Position numbers and translations under genes: made by a program. A stretch of DNA of 64,000 bases from Gracilibacillus timonensis (GTDB lineage Bacteria > Bacillota > Bacilli > Bacillales > Amphibacillaceae): positions 1,987,346-2,051,345 of the forward strand of contig NZ_FLKH01000012.1 in the NCBI RefSeq assembly GCF_900086715.1, read 5' to 3'. The notes beneath the pieces were generated by a model, which saw nothing but the letters and a program-made list of their open reading frames with translations, did no database searches and was not told the origin of the DNA. Below, one piece after another: positions 54,571 to 63,455 of the stretch. Position 1 is the first letter of the stretch. Every line of letters starts with the position of its first letter.

Positions 54571-55644
54571 ATGAAGATGGTGTTTAGGTGGTTTGGGGAA
54601 GACAATGATAGTGTGACAATACCCCAAATAAAACAAATTCCTGGTGTGGAAGGTTTAGTATGGGCCTTGCATGATATTCCGGCGGGCGATGTTTGGCCGT
54701 TGGAACGCATGCAAGAAATAAAACAGGCAGGCGAGAGGGCTGGGTTTCATTTAGAAGTGGTAGAAAGTGTAAATATTCATGAATCCATTAAACTGGGAAA
54801 TGCCGATCGGGATGTCTATATCGATAACTATATTCAAACGATCCGGCATTTGGCGATGGTCGGAGTAAAGGTAATTTGTTATAATTTTATGCCAGTATTT
54901 GATTGGATAAGAACCAATTTACATGGCAGACTGCCTGATGGTTCCACCGCCTTATTTTATGAGAAGACCAAGGTCGATAACATTGATCCGATGGAATTGG
55001 TGGACATGATCGCGGGTAATCCAGATTATACGATGCCAGGTTGGGAGCCGGAGCGTTTAGGCATTCTAAAAGAATTATTTGCCGCTTATCAAACGGTATC
55101 GGCAGATGATTTAAGGGGCAATCTCCGTTATTTTTTAGAGCGAGTGATTCCTGTTTGTGAAGAGCATGATGTGAAATTGGCGATCCATCCGGATGATCCG
55201 CCATGGGAAGTCTTTGGTTTACCACGGATAGTTACGTCAAAAGAAGATTTGCTGCAAATCGTCGATTTAGTCGATAGCCGTTATCACGGTATTACGTTGT
55301 GTAGTGGGGCACTAGGGGTGAATCCAAGTAATCATCTGGTTGAGATTATTCATGAACTGCAGGATCGCATCCACTTTGCTCATATACGTAACATCAGGTT
55401 ATTTGACAATGGGGATTTTATTGAAACCTCTCATCTGACCAAAGACGGGTCCCTGCCCATTGATCAGATCGTTAGGGCCTTGTATGATATCGATTATCAG
55501 GGATATGTCAGACCGGATCATGGCAGGCATATCTGGGAGGAGGAATGCCGCCCAGGTTATGGCCTTTATGATCGAGCGCTTGGTGTGATGTACTTACAAG
55601 GATTATGGGATGCCAATCAATTAAATAGCGAAAGGAGCAGATAA
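54571..55644 (+). CDS. uxuA: Mannonate dehydratase
   Basis: A 357-residue TIM-barrel enzyme of the UxuA family, dehydrating D-mannonate to 2-keto-3-deoxygluconate. Characteristic motifs are MVFRWFGEDNDSV at the start, VICYNFMPVFDWIRT (about 110-125), LAIHPDDPPWEVFG (about 207-220) and SYL-free region ending YVRPDHGRHIW (about 310-320), with metal-binding His and Asp/Cys residues. AAGGAG lies upstream of ATG 54571, 18 bases after the glucuronidase stop. A full length for the Gram-positive type. Part of the hexuronate pathway. Confidence 0.95.
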   Translation: MKMVFRWFGEDNDSVTIPQIKQIPGVEGLVWALHDIPAGDVWPLERMQEIKQAGERAGFHLEVVESVNIHESIKLGNADRDVYIDNYIQTIRHLAMVGVKVICYNFMPVFDWIRTNLHGRLPDGSTALFYEKTKVDNIDPMELVDMIAGNPDYTMPGWEPERLGILKELFAAYQTVSADDLRGNLRYFLERVIPVCEEHDVKLAIHPDDPPWEVFGLPRIVTSKEDLLQIVDLVDSRYHGITLCSGALGVNPSNHLVEIIHELQDRIHFAHIRNIRLFDNGDFIETSHLTKDGSLPIDQIVRALYDIDYQGYVRPDHGRHIWEEECRPGYGLYDRALGVMYLQGLWDANQLNSERSR

Positions 55645-55647
55645 GCA

Positions 55648-56493
55648 ATGTTGCCAACACATTCGAATTTAACCGATCAAGTAGCCGTCGTAACGGGCGG
55701 AGGCGGGGTGCTTTGTGGCGCCATGGCCAAAGAACTAGCTCGACAGGGAATGAAAGTGGCTGTATTGAATCGCACGCTTGAGAAAGCAGAGCGAGTAGTG
55801 GTTGAGATTAAGGATAACGGTGGAGAGGCTGTTGCGATTGCTTGTGATGTATTAGAACGCGATCATGTAATCGCGGCAGAAGAAAAGGTATTCCAGCTGT
55901 ACGGACCGTGTGATGTGTTGATTAATGGTGCTGGTGGCAATCATCCCAATGGCACGACCAGCCATGAAGTTTTTCAAAAAAATGCTCAGGGAGATGAAGT
56001 GATTCGTTCCTTTTTTGATATGACAACAGAAGGATTTTCTTCGGTATTCAATTTGAATTTCATCGGTTCTTTGATTCCGACGCAAATTTTTGCCAAACGG
56101 ATGGTGGAAAGGACTACGACGATTATTAATATTTCGTCGATGAGTTCGGTCAGTCCGATGACCAAGGTGCCTGCTTATAGTGCTGCCAAAGCGGCAATCA
56201 ATAATTTCACCCAATGGTTGGCGGTATATATGGCAGAAGCGAATATACGTGTCAATGCGATTGCCCCTGGTTTTTTCCTAACCGATCAGAATCGCGGACT
56301 GCTAACGAACGAGGATGGCACCCCAACCGCAAGAATGCAAAAAATACTCGCTCATACACCGATGCAAAAGCTGGGCTCACCAGATGATTTACTTGGGACC
56401 TTGTTATGGCTAGCGGATGATGAAGCGAGCGGGTTTGTGACAGGAGCGTGTATTCCGGTGGATGGCGGGTTTATGGCATATGCGGGGGTTTAG
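55648..56493 (+). CDS. uxuB: D-mannonate oxidoreductase (fructuronate reductase), SDR type
   Basis: A 281-residue SDR enzyme that probably interconverts D-fructuronate and D-mannonate with NAD(P)H, as YjmF does in B. subtilis. The cofactor loop is VVTGGGGVLCGAMAKE (about 13-28), NGAGGNHPNG follows strand four, and YSAAKAAINN (Tyr about 177) is the active site. It starts only 3 bases after uxuA; GAAAGGAG is inside the uxuA end. Sequence-unrelated to the long-chain UxuB of E. coli, so the symbol denotes function by context. A strong terminator follows. Confidence 0.85.
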   Translation: MLPTHSNLTDQVAVVTGGGGVLCGAMAKELARQGMKVAVLNRTLEKAERVVVEIKDNGGEAVAIACDVLERDHVIAAEEKVFQLYGPCDVLINGAGGNHPNGTTSHEVFQKNAQGDEVIRSFFDMTTEGFSSVFNLNFIGSLIPTQIFAKRMVERTTTIINISSMSSVSPMTKVPAYSAAKAAINNFTQWLAVYMAEANIRVNAIAPGFFLTDQNRGLLTNEDGTPTARMQKILAHTPMQKLGSPDDLLGTLLWLADDEASGFVTGACIPVDGGFMAYAGV

Positions 56494-56560
56494 GTAATGT
56501 GTCATATTTACCTCCAATTCTTCATTGTGGATAACTAAAATAGAGGGTTTTTGTATAAAG

Positions 56561-56594
56561 AAAGAAGTTGGAGATTAGTCCAACTTCTTTTTCA
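56561..56594. terminator. Terminator after the glucuronoxylan operon
   Basis: AAAGAAGTTGGA (56561-56572) pairs perfectly with TCCAACTTCTTT (56579-56590) around a 6-base loop. The A/T tails suit termination from both sides, and the leftward toxin remnant stops just beyond it. Confidence 0.85.
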
Positions 56595-56603
56595 TCAGTA
56601 AGA

Positions 56604-56894
56604 TTACGAATCATATTTAAATTGTTCTTTTAAAGGAACTGCCCAATTAGGTAAATGATCGGTCTCAAAGGTAATTTTACCACTATTAATTTCTAACACA
56701 GTTTCTCCATTTTCTTTACTGTTGTCAATTAGAATAAGATTATCGATAATAGGAGCATACTCATAAAGGTGTTTAAATGAAGCTTCATTTCTTCGGAGAA
56801 TATCTGCAGTTTGAATATGATGCCCGCCATTTTTTACTCTCATTGCAACTCGTTCGATGTTTTGTTTAACGTTACTTGGTCGTTGCGAGTACAT
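56604..56894 (-). pseudogene. Zeta-toxin-like kinase, N-terminal part deleted
   Basis: The 96-residue frame matches only the C-terminal half of zeta-toxin-like P-loop proteins (NIERVAMRVKNGGHHI, then ADILRR, and a YAPIIDNLILIDNS-like strand). No Walker A motif is left. The frame begins at an ATG that overlaps the TAA of the preceding small gene (TAATG at 56892-56896), as an intact coupled toxin gene would. About 100 residues are therefore missing after the first few codons, suggesting an internal deletion. Activity is unlikely. Confidence 0.6.
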
Positions 56895-57088
56895 TAAACG
56901 TCAGCCTTTTTGTGAAAAGGAATAATGGTACCGTCAGGGAATTCTTTTACAAGTTTCCCCTCTTTCTCATAGATAATATATGTTTTATTTGCTTTAGCAT
57001 CGATTCTTGCCCGTTCGCCAGTCATCTTTACCCATTTGTCAATCCAACCGTATTTGCGTTTAAATTCCTTGTTTTGCTGTTCTGGCAT
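56894..57088 (-). CDS. Small protein upstream of the zeta-like remnant (possible antitoxin partner)
   Basis: A 64-residue basic protein (MPEQQNKEFKRKYGWIDKW at its start, ending IPFHKKADV). AGGTGG lies 8 bases before ATG 57088. It overlaps the zeta-like gene by one base, so the two were co-translated. Proteins of this size often precede zeta/AAA-type toxin genes and may be antitoxins, but I cannot place this one in a named family. Since the toxin part is truncated, it may be an orphan. Confidence 0.55.
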   Translation of the reverse strand: MPEQQNKEFKRKYGWIDKWVKMTGERARIDAKANKTYIIYEKEGKLVKEFPDGTIIPFHKKADV

Positions 57089-57221
57089 AAGAAACACCAC
57101 CTCATTGTTTACTAACCCCATTATACCATTAGAATGAATCATTTCTATCCATCCAAGTGAAAAACTTATTTTTCTAATGGAGTGTTAGGGTTTCCTATTA
57201 TAAATGATTTTATAACATTTG

Positions 57222-57665
57222 TTATATGCTGAAAAAAGTTTGACCATCACAATCATCATCTAATTTATATATCGTCCCGCTCTCATCGATTTTATCCAAA
57301 ACAACTTTGCGGTCTTCATTCAGTCTGACATACATGCTCAATGCCAGCATGCGCTGTTCATAAAAAAGGTATCATCTTCAGAATAAATGAGTATGCCTGA
57401 TGAAAATATTTGAGCCTTAAACACTGTTGATGCTTCGTTTAGATTAATTATATCCACATCTGCTTTCAACAAATCTGCCAGTTCTTGAGCAATTAAAAAT
57501 GTCGGATAGGCGGAAGGGGTATCTTTTTTTACAGAGAAAGGCCATATCAAGATCGCTATCGGAGCGCTGGTGCCCTTTTGCATAGGAGCCAAATAATAAA
57601 ATAAAGGCAGGATGCAATGTTGGAACTAAGAAATCCTGAACCTGTTGCTGCAGTTCGGTATTCAT
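57222..57665 (-). pseudogene. MNT-type nucleotidyltransferase, two frameshifts
   Basis: Three successive frames reconstruct one protein. The first, from ATG 57665, has the nucleotidyltransferase core LLFGSYAKGHQRSDSDLDMA, whose GS and DxD residues are catalytic. The second continues FSVKKDTPSAYPTFLIAQEL through VDIINLNEAS to EDDTFFMN. The third continues EQRMLALSMYVRLNEDRK and ends near GQTFFSI at TAA 57222. Shifts lie near 57530 and 57355. MNT proteins usually pair with HEPN toxins; no HEPN gene is seen here. The gene is broken. Confidence 0.7.
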
Positions 57666-57749
57666 TGGCTAATTCCTCCCACCATTTGTTACTTATAAGT
57701 ATGGCAAAAAGAGTCGGTTCGTAACATTAGAAATGGTAATTTCCATAGT

Positions 57750-57795
57750 AGAAAGCGTTTTATGATTTTTCATTATAAGCGATTTAAAGTAAAAT
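57750..57795 (+). promoter_or_regulatory. Possible promoter and cre-like site for the diaminopimelate dehydrogenase gene
   Basis: TTTTCA (57767-57772) and TAAAAT (57790-57795) are 17 bases apart. AGAAAGCGTTTTAT (57750-57763) differs from the cre consensus at two positions. Both are weak. Confidence 0.35.
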
Positions 57796-57839
57796 AGAAA
57801 GAGAACGTAGATTATCTGACAAACGAGGAGGAAAACAAT

Positions 57840-58826
57840 ATGAGTAATAAGATAAGACTAGGAATAGTAGGCTATGGTAATCTAGGTAAAGGTGCGGAGA
57901 AAGCGATCAGGCAAACTCCTGATATGGAATTAGTGGCAGTGTTCACCAGAAGGGATCCAGCAAGCCTTGTGCTTGGTCAAACTGGAGTGAAGGCATTACA
58001 TATATCAGCGGCAAGCGATTATCAAAATGAGATTGATGTGATGTTGCTTTGCGGCGGATCAGCTACAGACTTGCCGGAGCAAACGCCGCACTTTGCAAGC
58101 ATGTTCCATACTGTAGATAGTTATGATACCCATGCCAAGATCCCTGAATTCTATCAATCTGTCAATGAAGCTGCCACAAAACATGACAAAACGGCGATTA
58201 TCTCGGTAGGCTGGGATCCAGGTTTATTCTCGATTAACCGGGTAATGGCGGATGCGATTCTACCAAACGGAGAGAACTACACATTTTGGGGTAAAGGTTT
58301 AAGTCAAGGCCACTCGGACGCTGTCAGAAGAGTAGATGGGGTGAAAAATGGTGTTCAGTATACCATTCCTTCCGAACCAGCGATTGAAAAAGTGCGCGAC
58401 GGCAACAATCCGGAACTAGCTACTTCTGAAAAACACCGTCGTGTCTGTTATGTGGTTGCAGAGGAACAAGCAGATCCAGCAGCAATTGAAAAAGAAATCA
58501 AAACGATGCCACATTATTTTGCCGATTATGAAACAGAGGTTCACTTTATTACAGAAGAAGAATTAAAGCAAAATCACTCCAAGGCACCACATGGTGGGTT
58601 TGTCATCCGTGGTGGTAATACAGGGGAAGGTAACAAACAAATCTATGAATTTTCCCTTCAATTAGATAGTAATCCTGAATTTACGGCCAGTGTAGTTGTT
58701 GCCTATGCTAGAGCAGCTTATCGGTTAAGTCAAGAAAAGCAATTCGGTGCGAAAACGGTGTACGATGTGACATTAGGTCACCTTTCGCCACGTTCTGGTG
58801 AGGAACTGAGAAGAGACTTTTTGTAA
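57840..58826 (+). CDS. ddh: meso-Diaminopimelate dehydrogenase
   Basis: A 328-residue NADPH-dependent enzyme making meso-diaminopimelate from tetrahydrodipicolinate in one step. The cofactor loop is GIVGYGNLGKGAEKAI (about 8-23). LLCGGSATDLPEQTP (about 74-88), SVGWDPGLFS (about 120-129) and KGLSQGHSDAVRR (about 150-162) are conserved substrate-site segments of this family. GAGGAGG precedes ATG 57840. Stand-alone, with a terminator directly downstream. It supplies lysine and cell-wall precursor and is unrelated to the surrounding sugar genes. Confidence 0.93.
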   Translation: MSNKIRLGIVGYGNLGKGAEKAIRQTPDMELVAVFTRRDPASLVLGQTGVKALHISAASDYQNEIDVMLLCGGSATDLPEQTPHFASMFHTVDSYDTHAKIPEFYQSVNEAATKHDKTAIISVGWDPGLFSINRVMADAILPNGENYTFWGKGLSQGHSDAVRRVDGVKNGVQYTIPSEPAIEKVRDGNNPELATSEKHRRVCYVVAEEQADPAAIEKEIKTMPHYFADYETEVHFITEEELKQNHSKAPHGGFVIRGGNTGEGNKQIYEFSLQLDSNPEFTASVVVAYARAAYRLSQEKQFGAKTVYDVTLGHLSPRSGEELRRDFL

Positions 58827-58844
58827 ATGAAGATGATGTATGAG

Positions 58845-58874
58845 AAGAACCGAGCCATCACGCTCGGTTCTTTT
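58845..58874 (+). terminator. Rho-independent terminator after ddh
   Basis: AAGAACCGAGC (58845-58855) pairs perfectly with GCTCGGTTCTT (58862-58872) around a 6-base loop; TT follows. Confidence 0.85.
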
Positions 58875-59003
58875 ATAAGCAAAACGATATAATGTCGACC
58901 CCTTAAAAGGCTTTGACCTGAAATAAACGTCACGTCGAACAACAAAGCTTTTGAGATTATGAAACGTTTCTGATTAAGAACCAAGCTTCCTTCTGTTTTT
59001 TTC

Positions 59004-60611
59004 TTATTTCGGCTGATACATAAAATAATCAAAATCGGCAGCTTGGTTCTGACCAGATGTATCCTGACATTGCATACCGATAAAGGCACCAGTGAAGAAT
59101 CCGCCGCCTTTGATATAATCATCGGACAGCTTATAGGATGCAAACGTTTCTGGAAGTTCATGCCAGTGATCGCCATCAAGGGAATAAGAATATCGATAGG
59201 TGTTTGTTGTAATATCGGCACGCAAATAAACATATTCCACTTCTTCTGGGATGATCACTTCTTGACCTTGCAGCGGCTGAGAAAATTGAAAGTCATCACA
59301 ACACATGATCTCTAGTATTCTTCCTTTTTCCTCGTGCCAGGTAATTTGCAGCGAGGTCCAATGCTCTGTATTATAATAATTGACTAAACCTGCAGATTGT
59401 TGGAAATCGGTAGGACGAAAAGCCACTTTGGTTTCAGCACGAAACTGAAAATGTTGCCAGCGACGAGCGATAAACGACTGAGTAAATCGTGAAGTAAGCG
59501 ACTCTTTGCCATATAATCGTAAATGTCCTGGCCTGTCTGTCAACGAAGCAGACGCATCAAGTAACGGAATGCGCAAGCTTTGAAAATGTAAATTCAATGT
59601 TGGAGAATCAAAATTATCCTTTATCGGATAGTCAGCGTCCCATTTTACTTCTGGCAGATCTGGCCCTTCAATTTCCAAGCTGGGTTGATTCCCGCCAACG
59701 ACATAAGGCCAATCCTTTTTCCATTCTAAACGTTGGATGGCTGTTTCCCGGCCTAATGGACAAAAGCCGCGCGGATCTAGAATCGGCTGCCCATCCTTTG
59801 GCAATATCCTTCCCGTTAAATGGACTAGAAACCATTCCCCAGTCTGCGTCTCCACAATGGAGGAATGTCCGGCCTTTTGTAACGGATTGTTTGGATAAGG
59901 CCAAGAGGTGATTAATGGATTATCTGGGTGTACCTCATATGGTCCATGAAGATTTTTCGACCGAGCCAACGTGGAACAATGCTCAAATTTGGTGCCGCCC
60001 TCTGCTGTTAATAAATAATAATAGCCATTCCATTTGTAGAGATGTGGAGCCTCCGTTAACATCACATTCGTTCCTTTAAAAATAATGTGCGGCTGGCCAA
60101 TTAGCTTACGTTGCGTGTGATCGTATTCTTGTAATACGATACCATAAAAGTTATGGTGGTTTACACGGTGATCCCATTTCATATTCACCAAATATTTCTT
60201 ACCATCTTCATCATGAAATAAAGAGGGATCAAAACCAGAGCTATTTAAATAAATCGGTTCCGACCATTCACCATCTATTTCAGTAGCTGTCACCAAATAA
60301 TTATGTCCATCTTTCCAGTTGCCGTTCACTACTTTTACATCGGAATAAATTAAATAAAACTGTCCATCGGTATAGGATAATTGCGGCGCCCAGACACCCC
60401 CAGAATTTGGATTACCTTTCATATCAAGCTGACTGCGTCTGTTTAAGGGACGAGAGACCAGTCGCCAATTTTTTAAGTCTTTCGAATGATAAATGCCTAC
60501 ACCTGGAAACCATTCGAAGGTGGATACTGCAATATAATAGTCTTCACCTACTCTGCAAATGCTTGGATCGGGGTTAAATCCTGTTAAAATAGGGTTTGTA
60601 ATCGTTGCCAT
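59004..60611 (-). CDS. xynB: GH43 beta-xylosidase, XynB-type
   Basis: A 535-residue intracellular enzyme that removes xylose from xylooligosaccharides. Length and catalytic positions agree with the Geobacillus GH43 xylosidase XynB3: Asp15 in FNPDPS (base), Asp128 in SSGFDPSLF and Glu187 in TEAPHLYKW (acid). The C-terminal sandwich (about 330-535) completes the active-site pocket. ATG 60611 is chosen because AAAGGAGTG lies 7 bases upstream; the in-frame ATG 60629 overlaps that site. It has its own promoter with the operator palindrome shared with the uxuR operon, so both are probably repressed together. Confidence 0.93.
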   Translation of the reverse strand: MATITNPILTGFNPDPSICRVGEDYYIAVSTFEWFPGVGIYHSKDLKNWRLVSRPLNRRSQLDMKGNPNSGGVWAPQLSYTDGQFYLIYSDVKVVNGNWKDGHNYLVTATEIDGEWSEPIYLNSSGFDPSLFHDEDGKKYLVNMKWDHRVNHHNFYGIVLQEYDHTQRKLIGQPHIIFKGTNVMLTEAPHLYKWNGYYYLLTAEGGTKFEHCSTLARSKNLHGPYEVHPDNPLITSWPYPNNPLQKAGHSSIVETQTGEWFLVHLTGRILPKDGQPILDPRGFCPLGRETAIQRLEWKKDWPYVVGGNQPSLEIEGPDLPEVKWDADYPIKDNFDSPTLNLHFQSLRIPLLDASASLTDRPGHLRLYGKESLTSRFTQSFIARRWQHFQFRAETKVAFRPTDFQQSAGLVNYYNTEHWTSLQITWHEEKGRILEIMCCDDFQFSQPLQGQEVIIPEEVEYVYLRADITTNTYRYSYSLDGDHWHELPETFASYKLSDDYIKGGGFFTGAFIGMQCQDTSGQNQAADFDYFMYQPK

Positions 60612-60653
60612 TTTTCCACTCCTTTTCATTTTCTAATGTATTTGTTAAACTTA

Positions 60654-60665
60654 CATACTAGTATA
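60654..60665. promoter_or_regulatory. Second operator copy, CATACTAGTATA
   Basis: Eleven of twelve bases match the palindrome at 51791-51802, and it overlaps the -10 box and start of the xynB promoter. Placement and match suggest control by the same GntR repressor. Confidence 0.7.
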
Positions 60666-60693
60666 GCATAAAAAACTTAGATTGTGTAATCAA
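60665..60693 (-). promoter_or_regulatory. Promoter of the beta-xylosidase gene
   Basis: On the minus strand TTGATT (60693-60688) and TATGCT (60670-60665) are 17 bases apart, followed at once by the operator. Confidence 0.7.
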
Positions 60694-60839
60694 CAAACTA
60701 AGTTTTTAAAAAATAGGATTGACGATTATTCCACTATCTTTTTTAGTTAGTTTATATTATTTTTGGGTTTTTCCATAGTATAATAGGACCATAACTTAAG
60801 TTATTGATTAAACAAAGAGGGTAATAGAGGTGATATATA

Positions 60840-62591
60840 TTGAATCTATTAAAAAAATGGAATACATTACGCAATCAATTGCTGGTTGTATATCTAATGG
60901 TTATGTTTATTATTCTTATTGTCGTAAGCGCTATCACTTACGTGCTAGTCGCTGATTTGTTGCAGGACAATGCCGAAGAGCAGATTAGACAGACAGCGAT
61001 CGAGTCCAGCGGAAGATATGATTCATTAATGGAGCAGGTAAACACGGTGACCAGACAAGTCATCACGAATGAAGAACTCCAGTCTATTTTATATCGTGAA
61101 TCGAATGGCATCCAGGCTACCTTTAATGAAAGACAATCATTGATGAGTACGATTAATTTTATTCAGGCAAATGCAGATGGCATATACTCTGTTGAAATTT
61201 ATGGGGAGGATTATCGACGTGTGATTCCAATTGATTCGACTCATTTAATGGAGAGAGTAGAGCCGCAATGGATTGATAAAGCTGATGAAGCGATGGGACA
61301 ACTTGTCTGGATGGGAGAAGATCCTTTAGATGCCAATTATTTTTTGGTAGGCAAAAGAATCAATTTAATGGATGATAATTTCAAGCATGCTGGCTATAAT
61401 ATCGCAAGGGTTAATCGTAATTATTTTCAATTAAATGAGACGCATAATGAAAAAGCATCTGGTGATTATGCCATCATCGTAGATGAGCATAATCAGATAG
61501 TCACCTCGGATTTTCCATATTCAGTAGATCGAGTATTGGGAGCGGAGTCGGAATCACTATCTTTTGCTGGTGAGGAATTTATGCTGGTTCAGCATACTTC
61601 GCAAGATACAGGATGGACCGTTTATCTTTTAACACCAGTTGGTCAATTAACGGATGGGATGTCTAGTGTTCAAGCTGGTATTATTTTTGCTGGAATTATA
61701 GGACTCATCATTTTCTTTATTGCTTCTTTCTTCTTGTCTACGTTCATCACACGTCCGATTACGAGGCTGACACAAACCATGCGTGAGGCAGGAAAAGGAG
61801 TAATGGCACCGAATCCAGAGACACCTTCCACCAATGAAATTAATGAATTGAATCAAACCTACAATCAATTAGCTGCCGAAACCAATTATTTGGTGCAAAT
61901 GGTTTACGAAAAAGAGATCATGAAGAATCGCACCGAGCTGAAGGCCTTACAAGCTCAAATTCATCCCCATTTTCTATTTAATACATTAGATGCTTTATAT
62001 TGGTCGCTGGATGAGCGAGAGGAAGAAGATTTGGCCGATGTTGTATTAGCGATGTCACACTTATTCCGTTATACGATTACAAGAGAGAATCAAGATGAAT
62101 GGGTGACGATTAAAGAGGAATTAGATCATATTGATCAATATATGCAAATTATGAAAATGCGGTTTGGCGAGCGTTTGAGATGGGAGAAAAAGGTGGATGC
62201 CGCTTCTTTACAGGTGAGAATCCCGAAACTAATGCTACAGCCGATGGTTGAAAATGCGATTCTGCATGGCGCTGGTAACATGGTGAGTGATTGTAACGTG
62301 ACGATTTGGATAGAGGAAGTGGAACAACGCGATAGCCTTCGGATCAAAGTGATCGATAATGGCCCAGGAATGGATGATCAGCAGCTGGCATATGTTCGAC
62401 GACTGATAGACGGGGATGTTAACAAGCAGAAAGGATTAGGCATGGCACTTCAGAATGTACAAAAGCGTCTGGAGTTATTTTATGGAGAAAAGGAAAATAA
62501 GCTTCATATACACAGTCAAGAAAACAAAGGTACCATAGTAAGCTTTGACATTCCACGAAAAGGAGCGAATGATACATGGCACGAAAAGTAA
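60840..62591 (+). CDS. Sensor histidine kinase, YesM-type
   Basis: A 583-residue two-component kinase. Transmembrane segments at about 13-38 and 277-302 bracket an extracellular sensor; a HAMP linker (FITRPITRLTQTMREAGKG) follows. The phosphoacceptor is His375 in QAQIHPHFLFNTLD, of the YesM/LytS histidine-kinase class, and the ATP-binding domain has PMVENAILHG and DNGPGMDD. The start is TTG 60840 after GAGGTGA. It overlaps the response regulator by 16 bases. Such pairs sense oligosaccharides or their binding proteins. A TATAAT at 60779-60784 may be its -10 box. Confidence 0.9.
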   Translation: MNLLKKWNTLRNQLLVVYLMVMFIILIVVSAITYVLVADLLQDNAEEQIRQTAIESSGRYDSLMEQVNTVTRQVITNEELQSILYRESNGIQATFNERQSLMSTINFIQANADGIYSVEIYGEDYRRVIPIDSTHLMERVEPQWIDKADEAMGQLVWMGEDPLDANYFLVGKRINLMDDNFKHAGYNIARVNRNYFQLNETHNEKASGDYAIIVDEHNQIVTSDFPYSVDRVLGAESESLSFAGEEFMLVQHTSQDTGWTVYLLTPVGQLTDGMSSVQAGIIFAGIIGLIIFFIASFFLSTFITRPITRLTQTMREAGKGVMAPNPETPSTNEINELNQTYNQLAAETNYLVQMVYEKEIMKNRTELKALQAQIHPHFLFNTLDALYWSLDEREEEDLADVVLAMSHLFRYTITRENQDEWVTIKEELDHIDQYMQIMKMRFGERLRWEKKVDAASLQVRIPKLMLQPMVENAILHGAGNMVSDCNVTIWIEEVEQRDSLRIKVIDNGPGMDDQQLAYVRRLIDGDVNKQKGLGMALQNVQKRLELFYGEKENKLHIHSQENKGTIVSFDIPRKGANDTWHEK

Positions 62592-63355
62592 TTCTAGTGG
62601 TTGATGACGAGCCCAGAAGTAGAAATGGCATCAAGAAAACGGTGGAAAAAGCAGCCATTGATTCGTTTGAGGTAATAACCGCAGCCAATGCACAAGAAGC
62701 AATCAATCTCATGAGCGAGCAGAAGGTACACATTTTGATTACCGATATCAGAATGCCGGAAATCTCTGGATTAGAGCTATTGCAACAATTAAGAGAGAAA
62801 ACGCAGGAACCCGTTGTCATTATTATATCGGCTTATTCTGAATTTGATTATGCCCATCAAGCGTTACAGTTTGGGGTGGTTAACTACTTGCTCAAACCGA
62901 TATCGAAAGACAAGCTTATGGAAGCCATCCATAAGGCAGCCTTTATAGAAGAAGAAAGGGAACAAACAGGGGTAACAGAACGAATTGTCGACAAAAAATG
63001 GATGGAAACAAGAAAAGACAATCAATATAATCGAGCTGTGAAAGAGGCACTGGATTATATTGAAGTGCATTACAGCGAGGAACTAACATTGAAAAAAGTG
63101 GCGCAAGAGGTACATTTAAATGCCAGTTATTTAAGTGGATTGTTTAAAGAAGAGATCAATATGACATTTAGCGAGTATGTCACGCGGAGAAGGATACAGG
63201 AGGCCAAAAAATTATTGTTATTGACCGATTTAACGAATACAGAAATCGCGGAGCAGATAGGATATCAGACGTCGAAATACTTTATTAAGCTGTTTAAACA
63301 ATACGAAAATGTAACTCCTCATGTTTATCGCAAACAGAATGAAAGCGATTCCTAA
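62576..63355 (+). CDS. Response regulator with AraC-type output, YesN-type
   Basis: A 259-residue regulator. The receiver domain (about 1-120) has the acidic pair in VVDDEPRSRNG, phosphorylatable Asp57 in LITDIRMPEISG, and Lys in YLLKPISKDKL. The C-terminal AraC helix-turn-helix (about 155-259) includes LKKVAQEVHLNASYLSGLFK and TEIAEQIGYQTSKYFIKLFK. AAAGGAGCG precedes ATG 62576 within the kinase gene. It is shorter than many YesN proteins, which have a longer linker. It most likely activates the binding-protein gene 100 bases downstream. Confidence 0.9.
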   Translation: MARKVILVVDDEPRSRNGIKKTVEKAAIDSFEVITAANAQEAINLMSEQKVHILITDIRMPEISGLELLQQLREKTQEPVVIIISAYSEFDYAHQALQFGVVNYLLKPISKDKLMEAIHKAAFIEEEREQTGVTERIVDKKWMETRKDNQYNRAVKEALDYIEVHYSEELTLKKVAQEVHLNASYLSGLFKEEINMTFSEYVTRRRIQEAKKLLLLTDLTNTEIAEQIGYQTSKYFIKLFKQYENVTPHVYRKQNESDS

Positions 63356-63379
63356 AATGTGTGGTATTTTACCCAATCA

Positions 63380-63408
63380 TTGTTACCTTACGTAGAAAAG
63401 CCTATGGT
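63380..63408 (+). promoter_or_regulatory. Predicted promoter for the terminal binding-protein gene
   Basis: TTGTTA (63380-63385) and TATGGT (63403-63408) are separated by 17 bases, about 48 bases before the start codon. The weak -10 box suits an activated promoter. Confidence 0.5.
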
Positions 63409-63455
63409 GCTAGACTTATGAGTGAACATACTACTAACCATTTAGGGGGGTTACC

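Noticed and set aside
59668-59911. Open frames on both strands within the xylosidase gene
   Set aside because: They are shadows of the GH43 reading frame, which has all catalytic motifs.
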